Shown here: positions 17,395 to 25,499 of the stretch, in pieces | Position numbering within the stretch: the stretch's first letter is position 1 | Layout of the letters: every line of letters starts with the position of its first letter | Origin: Thalassotalea eurytherma | Lineage (GTDB): Bacteria; Pseudomonadota; Gammaproteobacteria; Enterobacterales; Alteromonadaceae | NCBI RefSeq assembly: GCF_030161415.1 | Contig: NZ_BSSU01000009.1 | Coordinates: 1 to 64,000, forward strand | Direction of reading: 5' to 3' | Length of the DNA stretch: 64,000 nt | Made by a program: the position numbers and the translations under genes | Notes under the pieces: generated by a model | What the model was told of the DNA's origin: nothing | Database searches by the model: none | What the model saw: the letters and a program-made list of their open reading frames with translations, nothing else

Positions 17395-18714
17395 CTATTG
17401 ATTTACTTGCTCTACAGAGCTAGAAGCAAAGACGATACTGAACTCACTTCCCTGGCCCCATTGGCTATTGATGACTAGCTCAGCGTTATGATGTTGCAAG
17501 ACATGTTTAACGATTGCTAACCCCAGCCCCGAACCACCAGTGTTACGAGAACGTGACTTATCAATGCGATAAAACCGTTCGGTAATTCGATTAATATGTT
17601 CAGGTTTAATACCTGTGCCGTCGTCTTTTACACTAAACTTAACGCCGACACCGTTGCTTTGCTTAATAAACTGCAAACTAACCCCAATATTGCCCGAATC
17701 AGGCGTATAGGCTATTGCGTTTGAAATCAAGTTAGAACAAGCACTTTTTAGCTCAGTATCTAAGCCGAAAATAAAGATATTAGGTGCTATCTCACTGGTA
17801 ATTGTGTGGCCTTTCTCTTGATTCAACCATTGGCTATCTTTAATCAAGCCTTCAACAAGTTCACTTAAATTAACCAAGTGAGTATCATCATAGGTAGAGT
17901 TATTTTCAACTTTAGACAGAATCAATAATTGCTCTACTAGCCTATCCATTCGTGTTACCTGGCCCTCAATTGTGCCAAACACGTTCATCCAATGCTCGTC
18001 GAAATCATCACCCGTTTGTTGGATCATTTCAACATAACCACGCATCACCGTAAGTGGTGTTTTAAGTTCATGAGAAACGTTGGCAACGAAGTCTCTACGC
18101 ATTGTTTCCAAACGATTTAATTTACTGACATCACGAGCAATCATTAAGTATTGATCAGCGCCGTATAACATCATCCTTAATTCCAAACGCGTATCTTCCT
18201 TCATTGGAGAATCAATATGAAATGGCGTGTCAAATTCGTAATTTGTTAATACTTGGCTAAATTCAGGGTTACGAATTAGATTATCTACTCGCTGACCAAC
18301 ATCATTTGGGCAGACAACACCTAAAAGGTTTTGCGCTTTTTTATTACTCCATTCAATAATGAAATCCGTTGAAAGCACAACAGCTGCATCAGGTAATGCT
18401 TCTGCACCATCTCTAAATTGACGAATACGGTGACGCAATTGCTTTTGTTTTTTACGTTGCTTATTTAATAAATGGTATAAACCATCATAAATTCTACCCC
18501 AGGTACCTGAAGCTTGAGGCGGGTTTATTGATTTCGATTGCCAAAGCCAATGCACTAGCTGGACAAGGTGATGATAATGCCAAATGAGTAAGGCAACACT
18601 TGAAATGGCAATTGCAGGCCAAAAAATACCAAAAAGCCAGCCGATAAGTCCGCTGGCTATTAAAACTAATAACAGACGCTTGTACAGCGTAACTGTTGAA
18701 GTACCTAAATACAT
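17395..18714 (-). CDS. phoR: Phosphate regulon sensor histidine kinase PhoR
   Basis: A 439-aa membrane kinase: two N-terminal membrane helices (about 10-30 and 32-50), no sizeable periplasmic domain, a PAS domain (about 103-190), HisKA with FVANVSHELKTP (phospho-His215), and HATPase_c with N, G1 (DDGTGI) and G2 (GSGLGLAIV) boxes. This is the PhoR arrangement, which senses phosphate through the Pst complex. It starts three bases after the phoB stop, so the two form one operon. Confidence 0.94.
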   Translation of the reverse strand: MYLGTSTVTLYKRLLLVLIASGLIGWLFGIFWPAIAISSVALLIWHYHHLVQLVHWLWQSKSINPPQASGTWGRIYDGLYHLLNKQRKKQKQLRHRIRQFRDGAEALPDAAVVLSTDFIIEWSNKKAQNLLGVVCPNDVGQRVDNLIRNPEFSQVLTNYEFDTPFHIDSPMKEDTRLELRMMLYGADQYLMIARDVSKLNRLETMRRDFVANVSHELKTPLTVMRGYVEMIQQTGDDFDEHWMNVFGTIEGQVTRMDRLVEQLLILSKVENNSTYDDTHLVNLSELVEGLIKDSQWLNQEKGHTITSEIAPNIFIFGLDTELKSACSNLISNAIAYTPDSGNIGVSLQFIKQSNGVGVKFSVKDDGTGIKPEHINRITERFYRIDKSRSRNTGGSGLGLAIVKHVLQHHNAELVINSQWGQGSEFSIVFASSSVEQVNQ

Positions 18715-18717
18715 ATA

Positions 18718-19413
18718 CTACTGGCTTACTTGTCCTGAGAAACGATAACCTGAACCACGTACCGTTTGAATAAAGTGCTCATGACCATCACCAGAAATCG
18801 CTTTTCGTAAGCGTCGAATATGTACATCTACTGTTCTGTCTTCAACAAACACATTGGTTCCCCAAACATTGTCTAGTAGCTGCTCACGAGAATATACACG
18901 CTCAGTGTGAGTCATGAAGAAATGTAATAAGCGAAATTCAGTTGGTCCTAAATCTAACTTACGTTCATTGATTGCAACACGGTGTGCCACGGGATCTAAA
19001 GACAAACCATGAAACTCGATAGTTTCTTCAATAGACGTTGGTGATACACGGCGAATAACCGCTTTAATGCGTGCAATTAACTCCTTTGGTGAGAAAGGTT
19101 TCGTTACATAATCATCAACGCCGGCTTCAAAGCCTTTAACTTTATCATCTTCATCGCCACGCGCCGTTAACATAATAATTGGGATATTACGCGTAAATTC
19201 GCTTTGCTTAAGCGTTTTAGCGAACTTAACACCAGTACCACCTGGCAACATCCAGTCAAGCAAAATCAAGTCTGGATACGGCTCTTTAATCAGTTGCTGG
19301 GCAACATTAATGTCAGCTGCGGGTATGGGATTATAGCCATTTTGCTCAAGCACGAAGCAAATCATCTCCCGAATTGGCGCTTCGTCTTCAACGACTAAAA
19401 TTTCTCTATTCAT
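18718..19413 (-). CDS. phoB: Phosphate regulon response regulator PhoB
   Basis: A 231-aa OmpR-family regulator. In the receiver domain, phospho-acceptor Asp53 (LLDWMLPGG) and Lys105 (VTKPFSP) are in place. The C-terminal winged helix includes [12 protein letters not shown] and [14 protein letters not shown]. When phosphorylated by PhoR it should bind the Pho boxes seen before pstS, before its own gene and before the porin gene. Confidence 0.95.
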   Translation of the reverse strand: MNREILVVEDEAPIREMICFVLEQNGYNPIPAADINVAQQLIKEPYPDLILLDWMLPGGTGVKFAKTLKQSEFTRNIPIIMLTARGDEDDKVKGFEAGVDDYVTKPFSPKELIARIKAVIRRVSPTSIEETIEFHGLSLDPVAHRVAINERKLDLGPTEFRLLHFFMTHTERVYSREQLLDNVWGTNVFVEDRTVDVHIRRLRKAISGDGHEHFIQTVRGSGYRFSGQVSQ

Positions 19414-19487
19414 CCTAAAATCCTAACAATTACCTTGAGTATTATCCGATTAACTGTAGGTATTTTGCTTAACAAGCATGACACTTT

Positions 19488-19505
19488 TATGACATCAGAG
19501 TAAAA
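19488..19505 (-). promoter_or_regulatory. Pho box upstream of phoB (autoregulation)
   Basis: Minus strand: ATGTCAT, spacer AAAA, GTGTCAT, so two 7-mers each one mismatch from CTGTCAT with the canonical 4-base spacer. It lies about 75 bases upstream of the phoB start. Confidence 0.78.
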
Positions 19506-19566
19506 AAAACTTCAATTAACTGAAATAATTTTATGTCTTAACAAGTAATTATGCCAGAAAAATAAA

Positions 19567-19588
19567 AAGCCACTTAAAAAAGTGGCTT
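19567..19588. terminator. Terminator after the porin gene
   Basis: AAGCCACTT / AAGTGGCTT stem with an AAAA loop, in an A/T-rich context. It lies 33 bases past the porin stop. Confidence 0.8.
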
Positions 19589-19620
19589 AAAATCAAAAGG
19601 TTTATGTCAAAAAGATGACA

Positions 19621-20574
19621 TTAAAACTTATGTTCAACACCAACGGCTAAATATTCTTTATCGTCGTCTAAATCGTTATCAAACGTCGTGTAAAATGCAT
19701 AAACTTTTGTTGGTTTAGCTAATTTGTAGTCTGCACCTAATGAGAAACCAGACTTCTCTTGGCCGCCGTCCATATCAGCAATTTGATATTGACCTTTTAA
19801 TGTCCAGCTGTTAATACCGTATGCAGCTGAAAATAAGTAACCGTCTAATTCTTGACCTGTACCTTTATTTTCTTGCATGTGGTAAATCGCACCTAGCTTA
19901 ACGCCAGCTACTTTACCTTGAACACTTGCACGTGTTGTGTCGTATAAGCCGCTAGTACCGAAAGCGCGTGTGCTACCAGAAACATCTTTATCATGGGCGA
20001 TTGAGGCAAAAATTTTAGTTTTCTTTAAGTTTTTGTCACCATAGAATGCAGCAAGCGATAAACCGTACTCGGCATCAACATCTTCTTCAGCAATATAAGT
20101 AGCACCAAATTGGAAGTCACCAAACTTAGGCGTGAAGTAAGCTAAAGAGTTACTTGCGCGGTTCTCACCAGCCCACAGCACCTTAATATCACCTTCAAGG
20201 TCATTAAATAAATCAATTTTACCTTGTGATTGCTTAACCATAGTGTCGCCTTTACCTAAGTAAGCTTCACCAAAACCACCAACTAAACCAACGTACTGAG
20301 TACGTTCAGTAAAGTTATCGTCGTCACCGTCGATATCAACTTGGAACTCAGCCTTATAAACAACTGTTAAGTCGTCATTTAATTTGTGATCACCTTTGAA
20401 ACCTATGCGAGATGCGTTAGATTTAATTTCAGTGAAGCCGTTACCTTCTTCTTTGTCATCAGAATATTGGAATGAAACATTCACTTTACCGTAAACAAGA
20501 ACATCTGCTGCTGCCGCTGATAAAGAGAAGCTACTTAATAAAGCTAGTGCGATTGCGCTTTTAGTCAATTTCAT
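19621..20574 (-). CDS. Gram-negative outer-membrane porin, probably phosphate-starvation induced
   Basis: A 317-aa beta-barrel porin with a signal peptide of about 22 residues ending SAAAA. It begins DVLVYGKVNVSFQYSDD as general porins do and ends in a C-terminal Phe (VGVEHKF) needed for BAM recognition. Many acidic residues follow the signal. The upstream region has a clear PhoB-type repeat, so it is likely a phosphate-starvation porin playing the role of E. coli PhoE; substrate choice cannot be read from sequence. It is monocistronic. Confidence 0.88.
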   Translation of the reverse strand: MKLTKSAIALALLSSFSLSAAAADVLVYGKVNVSFQYSDDKEEGNGFTEIKSNASRIGFKGDHKLNDDLTVVYKAEFQVDIDGDDDNFTERTQYVGLVGGFGEAYLGKGDTMVKQSQGKIDLFNDLEGDIKVLWAGENRASNSLAYFTPKFGDFQFGATYIAEEDVDAEYGLSLAAFYGDKNLKKTKIFASIAHDKDVSGSTRAFGTSGLYDTTRASVQGKVAGVKLGAIYHMQENKGTGQELDGYLFSAAYGINSWTLKGQYQIADMDGGQEKSGFSLGADYKLAKPTKVYAFYTTFDNDLDDDKEYLAVGVEHKF

Positions 20575-20713
20575 GTGATACCTACTATTTCTTTTTCACC
20601 AATTATTTGGCGTTAAAAAACATTAACATTAACACCGGTTAAACCAAGTATAGTTAATGCTTGTTATTGATGGCGTGTATTGTGACTACACTTTATGACA
20701 GAAATATTACAAA

Positions 20714-20731
20714 ATGACACTTTTGTGACCC
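20714..20731 (-). promoter_or_regulatory. Pho box upstream of the porin gene
   Basis: Minus strand: GGGTCAC, spacer AAAA, GTGTCAT. A further CTGTCAT half site lies 13 bases nearer the gene (20695-20701). The spacing and repeat match the boxes before phoB and pstS. Confidence 0.68.
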
Positions 20732-20744
20732 TTTTATGAATTTA

Positions 20745-20791
20745 ATGACAGTTTTGTTAAGGCTTTCATATAGTTGAAACAAAACTGTCAT
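20745..20791. repeat. Inverted repeat with TGTCAT-type ends
   Basis: Perfect 14-bp arms (ATGACAGTTTTGTT at 20745-20758 and its complement at 20778-20791) are separated by 19 bases. Each arm contains a CTGTCAT half site facing opposite ways. It may be a PhoB-related operator serving both divergent genes, or a hairpin. Confidence 0.75.
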
Positions 20792-20904
20792 CAAATAAAA
20801 ATTGTTTTTTTTGCTATTTTTCAGGCTGTTTTTAGCCAAATATACTGATAACTAACAAGAAACCGACTACAATCAATCTATAATTTAAAGAAGTTTAATA
20901 CTTT

Positions 20905-22650
20905 ATGGTAACAACCAGTATTTCAAGAAAGCTACTCTCTCGCGTTTTATCAGTATATTTTGTACTGACTTTTATTGTTACAGGCGTACAAATACTTGCG
21001 GAGTATTACAACGCAAAAAGTAACATTAACAGTGAATTACTAACCCTAGAGCGAACCTTTAGTAGTAGTTTGACAAGGGCTGTATGGGAATTAAACACTG
21101 AACAAGTGACGGATATAGCTAAGGGTTTAGTGGCTATTCCAATGATTCATAGTATTTTAGTAACGAATGAAAATGGCGAAACCATTGTTGAATTTGGTGA
21201 CATAGACAACAATGTTTCATTCAAGACAGAAGCTGTACAAACAGAGCATAAAACTTACGTAAATCTAGAGTCATTTTCACAAGGAACGTTCGGTCATACT
21301 TTTGACTTAATTTTTGAATTTTCTGGCCGTTTTACCCAAGTAGGCAGTGTAACACTTCTTTCAAGTAATCAAGTTATTTTTAATCGAATAGAAGTTGGTA
21401 TCTATTTCTTAATCGGCAATGCAATGCTGAAAACAGCGGCACTTATCTTACTATTCTCTCTTGCTTTCAATAGCCTTCTAACCACCCCGCTCACTGAAAT
21501 AACAGAACAAATGAGACGGTTTGATATTGACGACCCTTATTCTTCTCGAATAAATTCAAAAATTATCGAAAATAATGAATTGAAAGTTCTACAAAATGCC
21601 TACAACAGCCTGATAGACCAATTGGTCATCTACAAAGAAGAGCTTGCCGATGCGCAGCAACAAATACTACAAACCAACCAAAAGCTAGACGAGCACAACT
21701 TAATGCTAGAGCAAGAAGTAGCGAAGAAAGCGTCCTCATTGAGTTCAAATATGTTGAAAATGGAACTTCAGCAGCGAGGCATGATAGAACAGCAGAAAAA
21801 GCTAGAAGAAGAAAACGAAAGACGAAAGCGTACTGAGCAAAGGTTATTAAAAACCAATAAAGAATTAACCCAATCAATTGATGAATTAAATAAAGCACAA
21901 GAGCGACTACTTGATGCTGAAAAAATGGCTTCGTTAGGTAACCTTGCTGCAGAGGTTTCTCATGAGGTTAACACGCCTGTTGGCATAAGTATTACCTCTG
22001 CAAGTTACCTTGCAGATATAATGGAAGAAGTAAACAACAAAGTTCAAAAAGATGAACTGAGTAACCAAGATGTCATTGAGTATTGTAAAAATGCCCAACA
22101 ATCAGTTGATTTACTAACAAAAAATCTAAAAAGAGCCTCCGAACTAGTTGCAAGTTTCAAACAGGTTGCCGTAGATCAAACCAGTAACAAAGTGCGTGAA
22201 GTTAATATGAAGCAGTATATTGAGGACGTAGTCCACTCATTAGCGCCTCGACTGAAAAACACGCATCACAAGATAAACGTTAACTGTCCAAAGCACTTAC
22301 ATGTTCGTACACATGCTGGCGCGATTTCTCAAATATTTACCAATTTAATCATGAACTCTGTTATTCATGGTTTTGAAAACAAAGATGAAGGTGTGATTGA
22401 CATTGACATCAGCATGGAAAACGAACGTATCAAGATCGACTTTAACGATAACGGTCGAGGCCTATCAAGTGAAGAACTTCATAAGTTGTTTGATCAATTC
22501 TATACTACGCGGGAGAATCAAGGTGGCAGTGGCCTTGGTACTCACATAGTACAGAACTTAGTTGTTGATAATTTAAATGGTAGAATTTCTGCACATAGTG
22601 AACCAGACAAAGGTTTACACTACCATATTGAATTCAATAATATGCGCTAA
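20905..22650 (+). CDS. Orphan membrane sensor histidine kinase
   Basis: A 581-aa kinase with membrane helix 1 (about 11-33), a periplasmic sensor domain of about 135 residues, helix 2 (about 168-190), a HAMP-like linker, and a long coiled coil (about 235-340). A HisKA-like box AAEVSHEVNTP carries phospho-His353, and HATPase_c has DNGRGLS and GGSGLGTHIV. The HisKA box has VNTP instead of LRTP, as in kinases of the 4TM/PAS-NtrB-like group. No response regulator is adjacent. It shares the upstream region with the Pho-type porin. The stimulus is unknown. Confidence 0.85.
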   Translation: MVTTSISRKLLSRVLSVYFVLTFIVTGVQILAEYYNAKSNINSELLTLERTFSSSLTRAVWELNTEQVTDIAKGLVAIPMIHSILVTNENGETIVEFGDIDNNVSFKTEAVQTEHKTYVNLESFSQGTFGHTFDLIFEFSGRFTQVGSVTLLSSNQVIFNRIEVGIYFLIGNAMLKTAALILLFSLAFNSLLTTPLTEITEQMRRFDIDDPYSSRINSKIIENNELKVLQNAYNSLIDQLVIYKEELADAQQQILQTNQKLDEHNLMLEQEVAKKASSLSSNMLKMELQQRGMIEQQKKLEEENERRKRTEQRLLKTNKELTQSIDELNKAQERLLDAEKMASLGNLAAEVSHEVNTPVGISITSASYLADIMEEVNNKVQKDELSNQDVIEYCKNAQQSVDLLTKNLKRASELVASFKQVAVDQTSNKVREVNMKQYIEDVVHSLAPRLKNTHHKINVNCPKHLHVRTHAGAISQIFTNLIMNSVIHGFENKDEGVIDIDISMENERIKIDFNDNGRGLSSEELHKLFDQFYTTRENQGGSGLGTHIVQNLVVDNLNGRISAHSEPDKGLHYHIEFNNMR

Positions 22651-22754
22651 GCAAAAAAATAATCAAAGTAAATCTATGGTGTTAATCGGTTCATCTAAGG
22701 TATGATGAGCGACCAAAACTCAGTAAGAGTTCACCGATTATTGTAGGAAACACC

Positions 22755-23678
22755 ATGTGGTTTAAGAACCTTTATTTTTTTGCTTTTACCCGCCCTTTCG
22801 AGCTAAATGAACAAAGTCTAGAAAAGCAGTTAAACGAACATTTATTTACGCCGTGTGGCTCTACTGAGCAGTCACACTTTGGTTGGGTTAATGCTTTAGG
22901 CAAACACGGCCAATCACTTGTTCATACCGCGAACAATAATATGTTGGTGTGCGCACGTAAAGAAGAAAAAATAGTACCTGCGCCTGTTGTAAAAGACATG
23001 ATAGATGAAAAAATAGCGTTATTAGAAAGCGAACAAGGTAGAAGCGCCACCAAAAAAGAAAAAGAACAATTTAAAGAAGATATTATATTCGAACTTTTAC
23101 CTCGTGCTTTTTCTCGCATCACCGACACTCATGCTTATATTAGCCCTGCGCATAACTTAGTTGTCATCAACTCAAGCTCTCGCGCCAAAGCTGAAGACCT
23201 ACTTGCCCTATTGAGAAAGTGTTTAGGTAGCCTTCCGGTGACCAGTTTATCACCTGAAAAAGCACCAGATGAAATCATGACAGATTGGTTAACTGAACAG
23301 AACTTAGGCGGTAGTTTTGAATTAGGCTCAGAAGCTGAATTTCACGCTTTAGGAGATGATGGCGCTGTCGTTCGTGTTAAGAACCAGCCATTAGATTCTG
23401 ATGAAATTAAAGCGCATTTAGATGCTGACAAGTTCGTAGTTAAAGTCGCCATGGAATGGGATGAAACATTATCTTTTATTTTATGTGACGACTTAGCTGT
23501 TAAGCGTTTAAAATTCTTTGATGTTATTCATGAACAAAATGACGATATCGATAAAGATGACGTAGTAGCGCGTCTAGATGCAGACTTTGCTTTAATGGCA
23601 GGAGAAATCAATCGATTTATTGACGCCTTATTGGCTGAATTTTCACTTAAGGCAAATGATTGTTTAAGTGACGACTAA
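22755..23678 (+). CDS. rdgC: Recombination-associated protein RdgC
   Basis: A 307-aa protein that matches RdgC over its length: the start MWFKNLYFFAFTRPFELNEQ, the segment GWVNALGKHG, and the conserved middle KEKEQFKEDIIFELLPRAFSR. RdgC forms a ring-shaped dimer around DNA and restrains RecA. ATG 22755 follows AGGAA. It stands alone, with a strong terminator after it. Confidence 0.95.
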   Translation: MWFKNLYFFAFTRPFELNEQSLEKQLNEHLFTPCGSTEQSHFGWVNALGKHGQSLVHTANNNMLVCARKEEKIVPAPVVKDMIDEKIALLESEQGRSATKKEKEQFKEDIIFELLPRAFSRITDTHAYISPAHNLVVINSSSRAKAEDLLALLRKCLGSLPVTSLSPEKAPDEIMTDWLTEQNLGGSFELGSEAEFHALGDDGAVVRVKNQPLDSDEIKAHLDADKFVVKVAMEWDETLSFILCDDLAVKRLKFFDVIHEQNDDIDKDDVVARLDADFALMAGEINRFIDALLAEFSLKANDCLSDD

Positions 23679-23697
23679 TTTCCCCCAATAAAGCAGT

Positions 23698-23728
23698 AGG
23701 GCAATGTTACTAAAACATTGCCCTTTTT
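23698..23728. terminator. Terminator between rdgC and the MBL-fold gene
   Basis: An 11-bp perfect stem (AGGGCAATGTT / AACATTGCCCT) with an ACTAA loop and a T tract on the plus strand. It lies between convergent genes. Confidence 0.9.
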
Positions 23729-23733
23729 ATAAC

Positions 23734-24591
23734 CTACTTACCTAAGCCTGCGATTAACGTTTTCAACCAACGCTCTTCACTAATAAAAGCCCAACTGTAA
23801 TCCTTATATTTTTCGCCGATGCCCATCGCTAAAATATCTTCTTCTGATTTTCCTTGTGCTAGCGCTGTTTCAACGTGTTCTATTGAATATTCAAGCATAG
23901 CTGCAAAGGTTTTATAACCCTCTATATTAGTAATATTGCCGTGACCTGGAATAATTACCGCGTCAGCTGGGTAATCACTGATAATTGTATTAACACTTTT
24001 CAAATAGCCTTTGACATTACCGCCACCTTTTAAATCAATATACGGAAAACGTCCATTGAAAAACAAATCACCGGTATGAATAACATTGGCCTGTTTAAAA
24101 TAAACAACAGTGTCGCCATCTGTATGCCCTGTAGGGAAATGACGTAATTGAATGTGCTCACTATCGAGATAAATATTTACGCCGTTGTCGTATGTTACAA
24201 CAGGCAATTCATTCTTATTAGGTTCTTTTTTATTAGCAAGTCGCTCCCGCACATTTACGTGGGCGAAGATTGGCGCTTTGTGAGAGAAGTAACCATTCGA
24301 GCCTGTATGATCCCCGTGATAATGTGTATTAACAACATACTTTAACGGCTGATCATTGATTGACTGCATCGCGTGTTCAATTTTTTCTGCTAAGCCTTGG
24401 AATTGATCATCAACAAGTAGTAAGCCCTTGCTTGTTGAAAGTACGCCAATGTTGCCGCCGTAACCTTCCAACATATAAACGTCGCCACTTACGTTATGGG
24501 TTTTAATTTCTACTTTAGAAAAGTCTTGTGCAAAAGCGCTAAGTGTCATACACGCCGTTGCTAGTGTTGCTAATAATCGAGCTTTCATCAT
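23734..24591 (-). CDS. Secreted metallo-beta-lactamase-fold hydrolase
   Basis: A 285-aa protein with a signal peptide (cleavage near AFA-QD). The MBL metal motif is THYHGDHTG (His90, His92, Asp94, His95), followed by FPTGHTDGDT and IIPGHG, giving a dinuclear metal site. The fold is shared by class B beta-lactamases, quinoprotein-relay hydrolases and sulfur dioxygenases; a short secreted form like this is often annotated only as MBL fold. ATGATG leaves the start at 24591 or 24588. It lies just downstream of the dinB stub. Substrate unknown. Confidence 0.85.
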   Translation of the reverse strand: MMKARLLATLATACMTLSAFAQDFSKVEIKTHNVSGDVYMLEGYGGNIGVLSTSKGLLLVDDQFQGLAEKIEHAMQSINDQPLKYVVNTHYHGDHTGSNGYFSHKAPIFAHVNVRERLANKKEPNKNELPVVTYDNGVNIYLDSEHIQLRHFPTGHTDGDTVVYFKQANVIHTGDLFFNGRFPYIDLKGGGNVKGYLKSVNTIISDYPADAVIIPGHGNITNIEGYKTFAAMLEYSIEHVETALAQGKSEEDILAMGIGEKYKDYSWAFISEERWLKTLIAGLGK

Positions 24592-24637
24592 GATTTGTTA
24601 CTTTTAGATTGAATGATTGTTAATTGTTTTTAGCATG

Positions 24638-24780
24638 TCACTGGGCAATCGGCAAATCCAACTGCAATGTGTTGCTTTGTTGCTTATTAGAAAAACCTGT
24701 TGTTATACCGATTAATCGTACTTTTCGATCACCACAACCCAACAAAGCGCAATCGAGAAAGGCTTGCAACGGTAATCCCC
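24638..24780 (-). pseudogene. dinB: 3' remnant of dinB (DNA polymerase IV)
   Basis: The minus strand encodes about 45 residues in one frame ending at TGA 24638-24640: LQAFLDCALLGCGDRKVRLI, then GITTGFS, ending QLDLPIAQ. This resembles the little-finger C-terminus of Y-family Pol IV (VRLIGI...QLDL). The frame is cut where the IS3-like remnant begins. In Vibrio cholerae dinB lies just downstream of nqrM (from memory), which is where this stub sits relative to the nqr operon. The 5' part is missing from the window. Confidence 0.6.
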
Positions 24781-25343
24781 CCTAAAAACAGTTGACGTGA
24801 AATGTGAAATTTTCTTGCAAAATAATCGAAGGAGATTCTCTATGAGAAAATCAAAATTTAGTGATAGTCAGATCATAGCTATTTGGAAACAAGCTGATGA
24901 AGGTATTCCTGTCCCTGATATCTGAAGTGAGCATAGCATTAGTAATTCAACAATTTATAAGTGACGATCCAAGGATGGAGGTATGGATACGTCTTTAAAT
25001 TGCTCGAGTGAAAGAGCTTGAAGAAGAAAATCGTCAACTCAAAAAGATATACGTCGAAAAAAACCAAAGCCGAAATTGTTCAGAAAGCAATGCAAAAAAG
25101 TAGTAAAGCTATCATTAGAATAAAAGATATTCAGTTTGGTAATTCGCAGCAAAATGATTATGTAGAGCGGTTTAATAAAACGGTTAGTTAAGTAAAAACC
25201 TGTTTAATAGCTTGGAAGAAATATCTGACTATGCTTCAAAATAGTTGTTGCGTTTAACTATGAACGACCACATAAAGCTAATAATGGTTTTCCACCATTA
25301 AAGGTTGCTTAAATACTCCATTTTTAATGTCGATTAAAAGGAG
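24778..25343 (+). mobile_element. Decayed IS3-family insertion sequence
   Basis: The remnant begins about CCCCCTAAAAACAGTTGACG and has an orfA-like frame from ATG 24842: MRKSKFSDSQIIAIWKQADE, then GIPVPDI and an in-frame stop, continuing SEHSISNSTIYK. This is the helix-turn-helix orfA of IS3-type elements. The orfB part is reduced to NSQQNDYVERFNKTV (near 25142-25188) and scraps of the usual tail, so about half of a 1.2-kb element is missing, including most of the DDE core. Ends are approximate; terminal repeats are only weakly similar. No active transposase is possible. Confidence 0.75.
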
Positions 25344-25499
25344 ATGATAATCAAACGACGTTCAACATTGGCGCAACACAATTATTGTATTATATTTAAA
25401 CAACAATACGTTAAGTAGGACGTATTAACAAGATGACTATGCGTGCTAGGCGTTTTGTCATCTTAAGGAATTAAAGTTAGAGATTAATGAGGAATAATA
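25344..25499. other. Non-coding stretch between the IS3 remnant and the DUF1254 gene
   Basis: AT-rich, with no supported gene. The whole 24592-25499 gap is accounted for by the dinB stub, the IS3 remnant and this leader. No missing dinB 5' sequence is recognisable here. Confidence 0.5.

Larger units (their letters stand above)
20575..20904. other. 330-base divergent regulatory region, porin / sensor kinase
   Basis: An AT-rich region with at least four ATGACA/TGTCAT-type half sites and no gene. It holds the porin Pho box at 20714-20731, an extra TGTCAT half site at 20695-20701, and a long inverted repeat at 20745-20791. No convincing promoter was found for the sensor kinase. Confidence 0.6.
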
